DNA of 35,943 bases from a virus: IMG/VR virus record IMGVR_UViG_3300032304_000611, positions 1 to 35,943 of that record; one strand, given 5' to 3'. Position numbers and translations under genes: made by a program. Positions 22,735 through 29,743 of the stretch are shown here, piece after piece (position 1 is the stretch's first letter; each line of letters begins with the position of its first letter). Under the pieces are notes generated by a model. That model searched no databases, had not been told where the DNA came from, and was given only the letters and a program-made list of their open reading frames with translations.

Positions 22735-23175
22735 TTAATCGGCAAGAATCCGCATGGCTTGTGCGTAGGATTTACTGGCGGCAGTGGAGGTTTGGAACGT
22801 AGGAGCTACCCCTGTGCCGTTAGAGGTCAATAGCTGGCCGGATGTCCCCACGTTAGTAGCCGCAACCGAATACTCTGATGGGTAGGTAACAAACACGTCT
22901 TTGGTGCCAGCAGAAAAACTTAGTGCTGAGGGCTGTGTCCCCGAACTATTGGCCAAAACAGTTGTACGCGCTAGCGTCGTCCCAGAAGAAGTGTATGTAC
23001 CAACACCCACTTCCCATTCGTTACCCGTCTGCCCGACAATGCTGTAATAGGTTGTATTGCCGTTACCAATTACGGCAAAGGATTGAAACCCTGTGGATGC
23101 ACCAAGCAGGGTCACCGTTCCCGTACCCGTCGTGGTAGTGGTTTCCTTTACTCGATTTGCTATTACAAGGGGCAT
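22735..23175 (-). CDS. Fibre-associated structural protein (146 aa)
   Basis: The first ~110 residues hold [37 protein letters not shown] and [20 protein letters not shown], then [10 protein letters not shown] recognise this as a widespread module in phage baseplate/fibre proteins, thought to be a beta domain that carries a distal fibre. The end has [20 protein letters not shown], a fibre-type linker, followed by a short helix. It has an AAGGA ribosome site fused to the previous stop. It may pair with the next gene product, which has the matching GNVLTSTGSGWASS linker. Confidence 0.78.
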   Translation of the reverse strand: MPLVIANRVKETTTTTGTGTVTLLGASTGFQSFAVIGNGNTTYYSIVGQTGNEWEVGVGTYTSSGTTLARTTVLANSSGTQPSALSFSAGTKDVFVTYPSEYSVAATNVGTSGQLLTSNGTGVAPTFQTSTAASKSYAQAMRILAD

Positions 23176-23184
23176 ATTTAATCC

Positions 23185-23967
23185 TTACACCGTCATTTCG
23201 ACATTCTGCCAGTTTGGCGTCTCGTTGTCATCTATTGTCGACCAATAAAAATAATTCACTGTGCCAACCTGACCGCTTGCTGAGACACCGCTTAAAGCAA
23301 CAAACCGTTCTCCCATTGTAATGGTGCCGACTGCGCCAGTCGCCACTACACCGTCTTCCGTTGGGCTGTTGGTCTCAGTGACATCGCCCACCGCACCAGC
23401 GGCTTGAACACCCGTCAAGGCAACAAGCCGTTCGCCCATTGCAACAGTACCAACTGCACCAGAGGCGGAAACGCCACTTGGGATAGGCGAAAAGTCAACA
23501 GTACCAACTGCGCCAGAGCCCTGGACCCCGCTAATGCCAAACTCTTTGCCGGGGATAACTGTTCCTACCGCACCCAAAGCCCCAACACCCGTCAAGACCG
23601 CAGCATAAGAGAAATCAACACTACCAACCGCGCCAGTTGCCCCAACACCCGTCAGAGCAATAAACCGTTCACCCACTGAAACGGTTCCAACAGCGCCGTT
23701 AGCTAGTACCCCAGTCTCATCCGGGCTGTTAGTCTCTGTAACATCCCCTACTGCACCAAGCGCCTCAACCCCAGTAATTGAAGTTACCGCATCCGCTGCT
23801 ACCGTACCCAACAATCCCGATGCATTAACACCTGTTAATGCTACAGAACTAATCTCCGTGACTGTTCCTACCGCGCCAGATGCCTGAACGCCGGTAAGAT
23901 CAACAACAATCGTCTGCCCCGCAAGAGAGGCAAACGGTGCTTCAGCGAATGCGGAGATTCCAAACAT
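23185..23967 (-). CDS. Eleven-repeat beta-solenoid-like structural protein (260 aa)
   Basis: After a short N-terminal peptide (MFGISAFAEAPFASLAG) the protein is built from eleven copies of TGVxAxGAVGTV, starting near residues 25, 45, 65, 85, 106, 126, 146, 164, 185, 205 and 226, with a period close to 20 residues. The regular spacing suggests a beta-solenoid or stacked beta-hairpins. The C-terminus (YWSTIDDNETPNWQNVEM) is a separate tail. The same repeat occurs twice in the protein at 10779-11168. Two blocks share GDVTETNSP and two share MGERxVAL, indicating internal duplication of longer segments. Function is probably a virion fibre or neck component. A 7-bp hairpin stands just upstream of its start. 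Confidence 0.82.
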   Translation of the reverse strand: MFGISAFAEAPFASLAGQTIVVDLTGVQASGAVGTVTEISSVALTGVNASGLLGTVAADAVTSITGVEALGAVGDVTETNSPDETGVLANGAVGTVSVGERFIALTGVGATGAVGSVDFSYAAVLTGVGALGAVGTVIPGKEFGISGVQGSGAVGTVDFSPIPSGVSASGAVGTVAMGERLVALTGVQAAGAVGDVTETNSPTEDGVVATGAVGTITMGERFVALSGVSASGQVGTVNYFYWSTIDDNETPNWQNVEMTV

Positions 23968-23974
23968 GGCTACT

Positions 23975-23994
23975 CTAGCGGATTACCCCGCTAG
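23975..23994 (-). promoter_or_regulatory. Hairpin in the gap before the repeat-protein gene
   Basis: CTAGCGG (23975-23981) pairs with CCGCTAG (23988-23994) around a 6-base loop, in the 32-base gap between two genes. No T-run follows on either strand, so it is not a standard terminator. It could be an RNA processing site or affect translation of the gene starting at 23967, which lacks a clear ribosome site. Confidence 0.45.
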
Positions 23995-23999
23995 TCCTA

Positions 24000-24509
24000 T
24001 TAGGTTGTAGCCAAGCGGATCAGAGCATTTGTTGTGTTGTTTGTTGGCATCGTCAAGGTAAACGTGCCAGCAGTAATTGTCTGCGAACCAAATGTGTGGA
24101 TACTCACAGCAGGATACGCACCAGCAGAACCCTGTGTAAAGTTGTAGACCATCACAGCATCAAACGCAGTAGCAAGCGTCACGCTTGTGTACGTGATACT
24201 GGCAGAGGGTGTCCAAAAGGCCACACCAGCAGTTGCAGACGAATTGGTAAAAGATGGCGGAGTTGCGTTGGTAATTGGAACACCACCCGCGGTGTAACCT
24301 GTACCAGACACTTCACCAGACATAGTTACTGAGCCAACCGTGCCTGTGTAGTTTGCAGAAGAAGCATTGAATGTGGCGCTTGCCAGCAACAACGCGCCGT
24401 AGTATGTGTCCGCAGTGGTAGCAGCACGGATAGGACCCACGCCAAAATTATGCGTACCTGTCATGAGTTTGCTCATGAACGAAGTTGACATTGCTTGTGT
24501 ATTTGCCAT
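24000..24509 (-). CDS. Virion structural protein (169 aa), distant paralogue of 24719-25135
   Basis: The layout is beta-rich with short helices: STSFMSKLMTGTHNFGVGPI, YYGALLLASATFNASSANYT, GEVSGTGYTAGGVPIT and a C-terminal NTTNALIRLATT. The same landmarks (TSF-K/S-xxLL-xxxH-F, SGTxYTAGG, NALIRI) occur in the same order in the 138-residue protein two genes upstream, so the pair probably arose by duplication. Such proteins are frequent in phages of this type beside fibre genes and are presumed virion parts. It has a good AAGGA site. Confidence 0.8.
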   Translation of the reverse strand: MANTQAMSTSFMSKLMTGTHNFGVGPIRAATTADTYYGALLLASATFNASSANYTGTVGSVTMSGEVSGTGYTAGGVPITNATPPSFTNSSATAGVAFWTPSASITYTSVTLATAFDAVMVYNFTQGSAGAYPAVSIHTFGSQTITAGTFTLTMPTNNTTNALIRLATT

Positions 24510-24518
24510 GATATTTCC

Positions 24519-24707
24519 TTACGTAAAAGATGCGGCTTCAGCCGAAAACGTGACTGCTTTTTTCAATTGAACATGCGCTGAACGGTGAACAAGTTCGCCA
24601 TCCAACCAATATTCCACCCACGTGGTTGTTTCATTGTCATTATCAATGGAACCCTCTATCTTTTCAAGCAAAGATTCGTCCATTTGGCCTTTGGTTGTAT
24701 TAATCAA
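24519..24707 (-). CDS. Small conserved phage protein with TTG start (62 aa)
   Basis: A strong AAAGGAG stands 6 bases ahead of a TTG at 24707, which therefore is the likely start; the first in-frame ATG (24683) is eight codons later and has no such site. The product reads INTTKGQMDESLLEKIEGS, then TTWVEYWLDGELVHRSAHVQ. It has one probable helix and a small beta part, with no membrane or metal motifs. It is flanked by the two related structural genes, so it may belong to the same assembly. The function is unknown. Confidence 0.75.
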   Translation of the reverse strand: MINTTKGQMDESLLEKIEGSIDNDNETTTWVEYWLDGELVHRSAHVQLKKAVTFSAEAASFT

Positions 24708-24718
24708 TTTAAACTCCT

Positions 24719-25135
24719 TTAAGAAATACGAATAAGCGCATTGTCGGCATTGTTTGGCGGGAACTGAATCTGAAACTGTTGGTTTACCGTCGTCTGGTCA
24801 AGCCCAAAATTCAACACGCCAATCGATTTATTGCTTTTAGAAGAATTGTAAATCAGCGCCCCACGTGTCGTAAACGACGATCCATTCCAGGTTGGATTGT
24901 TAAAAGACACATACGCAATATTGCCCGTCAAGGTCACCGTGACCCCCGTAAGCACTAAACCCCCTGCCGTGTACGCCGTTCCAGATGTCTCATTTGAAGT
25001 GGTGTATACCGTGGTGTTTTCATCTAGCGTAGCAGCAGATGTGTACAACGCAATCTTTATCGTATCCACGCTAAAGTCATGCACCGCCAACAAAAGCTGC
25101 TCTTTAAAACTATTGGTCAGTCCGGCTGTGATCAT
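24719..25135 (-). CDS. Virion structural protein (138 aa)
   Basis: The protein starts MITAGLTNSFKEQLLLAVHD, continues IKIALYTSAATLDENTTVY, has SGTAYTAGGLVLTG near the middle and closes with NNADNALIRIS. The block from LYTSAATL to YTAGG is typical of a small phage beta protein found after head-to-tail adaptors. It starts three bases after the stop of the adaptor gene. It is related to the product of 24000-24509. Probably a tail or neck component; no enzymatic sign is present. Confidence 0.8.
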   Translation of the reverse strand: MITAGLTNSFKEQLLLAVHDFSVDTIKIALYTSAATLDENTTVYTTSNETSGTAYTAGGLVLTGVTVTLTGNIAYVSFNNPTWNGSSFTTRGALIYNSSKSNKSIGVLNFGLDQTTVNQQFQIQFPPNNADNALIRIS

Positions 25136-25138
25136 AGG

Positions 25139-25984
25139 TTACCTCACCGGGAGTTTAACTTGGCCATCTTGATAAGCATCACCACGTTGCTTACCATCCC
25201 CCAAATTCTTCAACAAGGCAAGTGCTTCTTGATACTTACCGTTATATAGCGCCATCATGTCCGCTTCACCCTTCATGTAGGTGTACGCCTCGACCAGCGA
25301 GCCATATAAAAGCACCGTGTCAAAGTTGTCCCCAAGCCATGAAGTGCCCGCCGTAACAATAGATTCGGGGTAATAGTAAAAATGCAATTCCACTTCATAG
25401 TTAGTGTCAGGCGTGGGGCCTATGATAAAAACCAACTCATTTACATTACTAACATTAGGGCCAAAAATAGCATAGTACTTAGGCTTACCACGTTGTAATG
25501 GATTTGGATACGTTTCACGAATAAAATTGACATCGCGATTTAACAAATAGATGTAATCACCCTGAAACGTGACGGTGCCCGACACTGCCCCTGTATTGGC
25601 AAGGGTAAGCGTAATTGTTGTCCCTACAATTGCAGAAACAGCCGCTCCAGTTGCAATGCCTGCACCAGAAACAATCATGCCAACAACAATATCCGTGGCA
25701 CTAGACACCACAATGGTAAACGCGGCTGCCGTTCCTGTAGCCGTTGGAGTAGGCTTGGAAAAAAGTGCCAAAGAATAAGCAGAAAGAAAATCTAGCGGAC
25801 AAGGAATATATTTATTGCCAGACTGTACATTTCCCGTCATGTTCTTGCGCAGATTGGCAACCTGAACAGTGTTGTTAATTCGCTGCTCTGCCTGCATTAC
25901 GAAAACAGGGATTTGCGCTACGAAATCTGTATCGGTGTTATTTGTATACGCTTGAATAGCAGCGTTTAATTGAGTGTAGTTCAT
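25139..25984 (-). CDS. Head-to-tail adaptor, SU10-adaptor-like, with inserted beta domain (281 aa)
   Basis: Residues 1-76 (MNYTQLNAAIQAYTNNTDTD, then MQAEQRINNTVQVANLRKNM) and 142-281 (YIYLLNRDVNFIRETYPNP, PKYYAIFGP, IIGPTPDTNYEVELHFYYYP, GDNFDTVLLYGSLVEAYTYM) match the pattern I know from the SU10-type adaptor family, which forms a ring under the portal. Between them, residues 77-141 are a Thr/Ala/Gly/Val-rich beta segment (AAFTIVVSSATDIVVGMIVS, then GTTITLTLANTGAVSGTV) not expected in the family. The ATG overlaps the zinc ribbon gene's stop (ATGA). The family name is from memory and should be tested by profile search. Confidence 0.82.
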   Translation of the reverse strand: MNYTQLNAAIQAYTNNTDTDFVAQIPVFVMQAEQRINNTVQVANLRKNMTGNVQSGNKYIPCPLDFLSAYSLALFSKPTPTATGTAAAFTIVVSSATDIVVGMIVSGAGIATGAAVSAIVGTTITLTLANTGAVSGTVTFQGDYIYLLNRDVNFIRETYPNPLQRGKPKYYAIFGPNVSNVNELVFIIGPTPDTNYEVELHFYYYPESIVTAGTSWLGDNFDTVLLYGSLVEAYTYMKGEADMMALYNGKYQEALALLKNLGDGKQRGDAYQDGQVKLPVR

Positions 25985-26313
25985 GTGATGCTCGTTGTAA
26001 CCGTTCCAAGCATAGCGCCAGCTACTAAAGGCTTTGCAGGGGGCATGGGACGCATGCCAATACTTGCAAACAAACTGTCTCCAGCATCCCCTACATAAAC
26101 GCTAACCCCCAGTCGTGCCTCTGGACGTGGCTCCAACAAAGCCACTGGTTCGTCTAACGTGCGCTTAGGCTCAAGTTGGGGATGTTTAGGCTCATAGCAC
26201 TCATCGCAGACCTTGAACCCAGTCCACTCTTTTTTAAGATCATTTAGTTTGAACTGTTGACCACACTGATCACACAGAGCAAGACCATATTTGCCAGATG
26301 TGTAACCGCCCAT
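25981..26313 (-). CDS. Zinc ribbon protein of the neck module (110 aa)
   Basis: Residues 14-17 (CDQC) and about 36-39 (CDEC) give a four-Cys zinc ribbon (ALCDQCGQQFKLNDLKK, then GFKVCDECYEPKHPQLEPK). The remaining ~65 residues are Pro/Glu/Arg-rich and end in a hydrophobic Gly/Thr tail. The ATG at 26313 overlaps the preceding stop (TGATG), and GGAG stands 8 bases upstream. The gene is locked between two adaptor genes by overlaps, so it probably acts in connector assembly, perhaps by binding DNA or an adaptor ring; this is inference. Confidence 0.82.
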   Translation of the reverse strand: MGGYTSGKYGLALCDQCGQQFKLNDLKKEWTGFKVCDECYEPKHPQLEPKRTLDEPVALLEPRPEARLGVSVYVGDAGDSLFASIGMRPMPPAKPLVAGAMLGTVTTSIT

Positions 26314-26993
26314 CAATAATTCTCCGTATAGGTCGGCACCGCAAAATAACCAGTGCGTTCTGTGTCCTCTGCAGCAGCTCTTGCAAATTCTTCTTCATAA
26401 AACTGCTTGAGCATCCCAATACGATCTGGAGCCTTTTTAACAGCCAAATAGTAAGACAAACCTGCAGTCAAACAAGGTAAAAACCTAAAGGAGATATCCG
26501 CTGTGTTGGTAACTGCACCAGTTTCTTGTATACGGCGAATGCCATAGTAGCGGAAGATGTACGCCTGGGTAGAATCGGGCGCGGGATACAGAAACAACTT
26601 TGCGGGCACTGTGCGCTGCACATAAAACTGGGCAGGGCGCGAAGTGGTCAACTTGTTGGGCACGTGCAAATATTCTGCACTACCAATCCGGTCAATCGTA
26701 ATATCCTGCTGATCAGTCTGGCCAGAATTAGTACGTATCACCGCCGACAAAACATCCACCGTGTCGTCCGGCAACGTGTACTCAAACGTACCCGCAACTA
26801 AAACCACCTGCCGCTGCTCAATCGTATATAGATTTAATCCGCGATTGGCCCACTCAGCAAACATCAAGTTTAAAGAGCGACGTGCAGACAAAACGTCATA
26901 CCCATCCCGAACCTGCAAGCCGCAGCGTTCATACGCTTCGGTGATGATCTCATCGAAGTCCGGGTTGTAGGAAGAGACGCCTGAGGTGGTCAT
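26313..26993 (-). CDS. Head-to-tail adaptor, P22 gp4-like (226 aa)
   Basis: The sequence runs FDEIITEAYERCGLQVRDGY, then DVLSARRSLNLMFAEWANRG and LNLYTIEQRQVVLVAGTFEY, TLPDDTVDVLSAVIRTN, and later FLYPAPDSTQAYIFRYYGIR and FEYYLAVKKAPDRI-like helices. This helical start with a beta middle is the pattern of P22 gp4-type tail accessory factors that attach to the portal and carry the nozzle. Length fits (P22 gp4 is 166, many relatives are 200-230). No ribosome site precedes the ATG; it lies 3 bases after the preceding stop, so coupling is likely. Confidence 0.82.
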   Translation of the reverse strand: MTTSGVSSYNPDFDEIITEAYERCGLQVRDGYDVLSARRSLNLMFAEWANRGLNLYTIEQRQVVLVAGTFEYTLPDDTVDVLSAVIRTNSGQTDQQDITIDRIGSAEYLHVPNKLTTSRPAQFYVQRTVPAKLFLYPAPDSTQAYIFRYYGIRRIQETGAVTNTADISFRFLPCLTAGLSYYLAVKKAPDRIGMLKQFYEEEFARAAAEDTERTGYFAVPTYTENY

Positions 26994-26996
26994 TTT

Positions 26997-27218
26997 TTAA
27001 TAGATAGTGGCTTTTTGAGCACGGGCTGCACCTACGCCGCGCACTGAAACAGTCTGACCTGTCACTGATTTCTTGACAGGCTGACTCATGGTCTTACCCT
27101 GTGGGCCAGCCATGTCAGCAACGCCGCCCTCAGCATAGCCTTTTTTCTTCATGCCGCCGCTGGCACCCATTTTAGATTTCATCATGCCGCCGCTGGCCAT
27201 CATTTTAGAGTTCATCAT
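26997..27218 (-). CDS. Lys/Met/Gly-rich small protein (73 aa), partner of 462-656
   Basis: The ATG at 27218 has AGGAG 8 bases upstream and lies inside the last codons of the preceding gene (14-base overlap); a longer upstream frame exists but has no ribosome site. Residues 1-26 are Met/Lys/Ser/Gly repeats (SKMMASGGMMKSKMGASGGM). Residues 27-38 (GYAEGGVADMAG) carry the GG-I/V-A motif found in the internal virion proteins, and the C-terminus (TVSVRGVGAARAQKATIY) is a basic motif common at the end of small phage proteins. It is likely packaged or binds nucleic acid, but the role is unknown. Confidence 0.8.
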   Translation of the reverse strand: MMNSKMMASGGMMKSKMGASGGMKKKGYAEGGVADMAGPQGKTMSQPVKKSVTGQTVSVRGVGAARAQKATIY

Positions 27219-27888
27219 CTTTTTGCTCCTGATAGAGGTTGTTAAAAGTTTCTTCTGCGTCCATGTACGAATCGTCTTGCTCCGCACAATGAATCCACTG
27301 GTTTGGCCTGAAATCAGGCGCTCCCTGTCCCGTAACCCAGTAGGCGGGACTTGTTACACGGACCCTGTTGTTAGGCAGCGCCACAATGTTCCCCGTCCAC
27401 TTGCCTGCATCAGTCAGTATCAACACATGACTCTGTTTGTGCTGAGATGGATCTTCAGATACGTCGCTTTCCGCATAGTCTACAGTGAACAAGTACCTAC
27501 CGGTGAAAAATTCATTGTTGATTTTGCAAATCCAAGGGGACGGCTTTGCTCGCTCTAAACTAATGATGCTGTGGTTGTACGAGTTGCAATCCCAAGGCTG
27601 CGACAAATGATTAAGCATGCGCTCAGGCCATTCCTTCAAAGGAATGTCCCCTACCAACGCAGCCAGCGGCATCCGCGCCCACATGGCCCCACCATGAACA
27701 TTGTCTTGGCTGCCCTCATCGGCTTCACAGCCCGTAAAAATAACCTGAAAGCTCAAGCTCCTGTCAGGGATGGTTGTTACCGCTACAGCCAACGCATGAA
27801 GGTATTCGCCCTGATACTTTTGATGCCCGTTCGTAAATTCTTTACGAACCCAGCACTTAAAATACGGGATATTGCTTGTTAAATACAT
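27205..27888 (-). CDS. Conserved phage protein of unknown function (227 aa)
   Basis: A globular protein rich in Trp, Tyr and Cys: NIPYFKCWVRKEFTNGHQ, AVAVTTIPDRSLSFQVIFTG, MWARMPLAALVGDIPLKEWP, SWDCNSYNHSIISLERAK-type text and KWTGNIVALPNNRVRVTSPA. I have the impression that this belongs to a conserved group in podoviruses next to adaptor genes, but I know no function. No catalytic triad or metal site is obvious; Cys and His residues are scattered. The start overlaps the preceding stop by one base (TAATG), so it is coupled to the small membrane protein gene. Confidence 0.8.
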   Translation of the reverse strand: MYLTSNIPYFKCWVRKEFTNGHQKYQGEYLHALAVAVTTIPDRSLSFQVIFTGCEADEGSQDNVHGGAMWARMPLAALVGDIPLKEWPERMLNHLSQPWDCNSYNHSIISLERAKPSPWICKINNEFFTGRYLFTVDYAESDVSEDPSQHKQSHVLILTDAGKWTGNIVALPNNRVRVTSPAYWVTGQGAPDFRPNQWIHCAEQDDSYMDAEETFNNLYQEQKDDEL

Positions 27889-28127
27889 TACTTTCCCACC
27901 CGAATAAGCTGATCAATCTTCTCTTCAAGCCGGTTAAAGCGTTGATCAATGTGGTCAGTAATTCTCTGCACTTCGGCGTTGGTCGTGTAATCCCGAGCAA
28001 TCTCTTCGCGAGTCTTATTTAACAGAATGTCAATTCGTTTGAGCTCGTCAAATTTCTCGCGAATAAAAAACCATAATCCGCCAAAGGCAGCAGAAAGGAT
28101 CGCCAACCAGATTGTATTGATTTCCAT
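27888..28127 (-). CDS. Small membrane protein with coiled coil (79 aa)
   Basis: Residues 4-22 form a membrane helix (NTIWLAILSAAFGGLWFFI), and residues 25-79 are a charged coiled coil (DELKRIDILLNKTREEIARD, then DHIDQRFNRLEEKIDQLI). Such one-helix proteins are common in phage genomes and are often called holin-like or structural without proof. Here it lies in the head/neck module far from the lysis genes, so a lysis role is less likely. It starts directly at the stop of the preceding gene (TAAATG). Confidence 0.78.
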   Translation of the reverse strand: MEINTIWLAILSAAFGGLWFFIREKFDELKRIDILLNKTREEIARDYTTNAEVQRITDHIDQRFNRLEEKIDQLIRVGK

Positions 28128-28382
28128 TTAGCACTTCCATCTTGCCAAGGCTGCCGCCTTGCGTGTAGGTTTGCCCTTTTCATCCTTCATAGGCCCGGGC
28201 ATCCCGGACATACGAGCACAAAAAGAATCTTTTCGTGGACCACCTTTAGGCTGAGGAGCTTTTAAATTACTACCTGTAGCAGCATTGTATTTAGCCCGGC
28301 CTTTGGCCGTCAGGCCCGCACCCTTAGAGATCGGTAGCTTCTCGCCCCGACCAACAGAGAGAGAAGGGCCCTTTTTAGCCAT
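28128..28382 (-). CDS. Small basic conserved phage protein (84 aa, DUF6321-like pattern)
   Basis: The ATG at 28382 overlaps the preceding gene by 8 bases; an upstream TTG has no advantage. The protein reads MAKKGPSLSVGRGEKLPISK, GLTAKGRAKYNAATGSNLKA, PRKDSFCARMSGMPGPMKDE and ends in KPTRKAAALARWKC. This is a very conserved small phage/large-virus protein that I link, without checking, to DUF6321. It is Lys/Arg-rich with two Cys (one at the C-terminus) and no membrane segment. It is likely packaged or associated with nucleic acid, by inference from charge and neighbourhood. Confidence 0.85.
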   Translation of the reverse strand: MAKKGPSLSVGRGEKLPISKGAGLTAKGRAKYNAATGSNLKAPQPKGGPRKDSFCARMSGMPGPMKDEKGKPTRKAAALARWKC

Positions 28383-28884
28383 AATAAATGTTAGCAAGCG
28401 CTATGCCGTCCATGAACGCATAGACACCCCTAAGGGCCAACACCCCGTCTTCTGGGATTTCAGGAGCATTGTTAAAAACGTCTGTGGCTGAAGACTCATA
28501 CGTCAAAAGCCACGAACCGCCGCCGCTGACATAAACCGCTGCAGGGGTTCCTGTAATAGTCCCAGAGTTGATGTCAGTAAGCGAAAAGCTGTTTGCATCA
28601 ATTCGGGTAATGACATAGTTGCCATCCGTAGCCGAGGGAGACGCTTCAAAATGAATTCCAACAACATCCCCAGTAACAAGCCCGTGAGCTGTTTTGGTTA
28701 CTGTTACGAGTGTCCCCGTGCGCGAGTACGTAACGCCAGTGCTTACAGGGACAGTGTTAGTATCAAACATTGCCAATGTTCCCGCTCCGGACGTTCCTAC
28801 ATAGGACAAAGCTTTAACGCGAGTGCGTCCCAGCACTAAAAAACCGCTTAAGTTTATATGCGCTTGTTTGACATCAGTTGCCAT
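28375..28884 (-). CDS. Virion-associated protein with inserted beta module (169 aa)
   Basis: The outer parts (VKQAHINLSGFLVLGRTRVK at 6-25 and ILEDGVLALRGVYAFMDGIA-type text at 143-165) frame a central beta module at about 51-119: RTGTLVTVTKTAHGLVTGDV, VGIHFEASPSATDGNYVITR and DANSFSLTDINSGTITG. The module looks like the HGL-TGD-V ... Y-x-IT ... N-SFSL type found in many phage structural proteins (profile searches sometimes label it E1-FCCH-like). It likely serves as a surface or contact domain. The start overlaps the stop of the small coiled-coil gene. Confidence 0.78.
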   Translation of the reverse strand: MATDVKQAHINLSGFLVLGRTRVKALSYVGTSGAGTLAMFDTNTVPVSTGVTYSRTGTLVTVTKTAHGLVTGDVVGIHFEASPSATDGNYVITRIDANSFSLTDINSGTITGTPAAVYVSGGGSWLLTYESSATDVFNNAPEIPEDGVLALRGVYAFMDGIALANIYYG

Positions 28885-29038
28885 CTTGTTGCTCCGGTTC
28901 TGGTGTTTCTAGCCTGTTTATAAGCATCTTGTATGCTTGGATTGTGGCTTGAGCCTGAGTCAAAAAGGTTTGCGCTTTATGTGCTTCAGTCTCAAGTTCA
29001 CGAATCTCAATCTCCAAGAATTCCTTGGTGATCTGCAT
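28874..29038 (-). CDS. Small coiled-coil phage protein (54 aa)
   Basis: The ATG at 29038 lies one base after the TAA of the preceding gene (TAATATG). The product is one long helix (ITKEFLEIEIRELETEAHKA, QTFLTQAQATIQAYKMLINR) with an acidic Pro/Glu/Gln tail. This is a common small phage protein between capsid genes, with no assigned function. The upstream frame extension (start at 29086) lies inside the previous gene and is not used. No separate ribosome site is seen, so coupling is likely. Confidence 0.75.
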   Translation of the reverse strand: MQITKEFLEIEIRELETEAHKAQTFLTQAQATIQAYKMLINRLETPEPEQQDGN

Positions 29039-29039
29039 A

Positions 29040-29642
29040 TTAAGAGAATGATGCGTAGGCGGGTACGTAGTACACAGTGCCACCAATCATCACCTTGATT
29101 GCTTTAGACACAGTAGCCACGGCAGTTGCTGTAGGAGCAATCGTAACAGCGGGAGCGGTTTCAATGTTCATCAACAAAGGAATCTCACCGGTGTTTGCGC
29201 CGCTGTCAGTCACGCGAATGAACGAAGCTGTTGCTGGCAAAGTTGCATTAACTGTGTAGTTGGTATCCAACTGAATCACAGCCAAAGTACCGCCGGGAGT
29301 AGCATCAGTGCCGCCCAGAGTAGCGCGAATTGCGTTAGCAGCGCCAGAGATAGTAGCTGATGCGCCATCAACTTCCAAAGAAATGTGAGCGCCGTTAATC
29401 GTGCCAGCAGTTGCAGCAGCAGTGCCAGTTACAACAGAGAAAGCACGAAGTGTTTCACCAGAACCCGTAGAGGTAAAAGTCAGCTTGTTGTATAGCAAAC
29501 GGGTGTCGCCCGTAGTGGCTGAAGTAGTGGCGAAAGAAGAACTGATGTTCTGCGCTGTAGTAACCGTAATAGGGCTACTGGCTGTGCCGCCGATAAAACC
29601 ATTGAGAGAAGAGACTGGACCGGAGAAGGTGGTTAATGCCAT
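29040..29642 (-). CDS. Capsid decoration-like structural protein (200 aa)
   Basis: A Thr/Ala/Ser/Gly-rich beta protein with almost no charged residues: MALTTFSGPVSSLNGFIGGT, RAFSVVTGTAAATAGTINGA, ISGAANAIRATLGGTDATPG, and a conserved end in VMIGGTVYYVPAYAS. It follows the major capsid gene after a terminator-like hairpin and has its own AAGGA site. This composition and place are typical of proteins on the capsid surface. I treat the decoration role as likely but not shown. Confidence 0.78.
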   Translation of the reverse strand: MALTTFSGPVSSLNGFIGGTASSPITVTTAQNISSSFATTSATTGDTRLLYNKLTFTSTGSGETLRAFSVVTGTAAATAGTINGAHISLEVDGASATISGAANAIRATLGGTDATPGGTLAVIQLDTNYTVNATLPATASFIRVTDSGANTGEIPLLMNIETAPAVTIAPTATAVATVSKAIKVMIGGTVYYVPAYASFS

Positions 29643-29669
29643 GATTTTTTCCTTACATACAAGTTAGGC

Positions 29670-29708
29670 GCATTAGTCTGTATGTCGTCAGCCGGGACTG
29701 TCTAATGC
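29670..29708. repeat. Short inverted repeat upstream of the decoration-like gene
   Basis: GCATTAG (29670-29676) and CTAATGC (29702-29708) are perfect 7-base inverted repeats 25 bases apart in the 146-base gap after the major capsid gene. The rest of the gap holds the terminator hairpin and the AAGGA site of the next gene. The repeat could be an operator or RNA structure, or chance. Confidence 0.3.
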
Positions 29709-29743
29709 ACCGGAGAATCCCGGAATAAACGCAATATACACCA

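Noticed and set aside
27888-28127. Single-helix membrane protein as a second holin
   Set aside because: It is far from the lysis genes and embedded in the head/neck module; topology alone is not enough.
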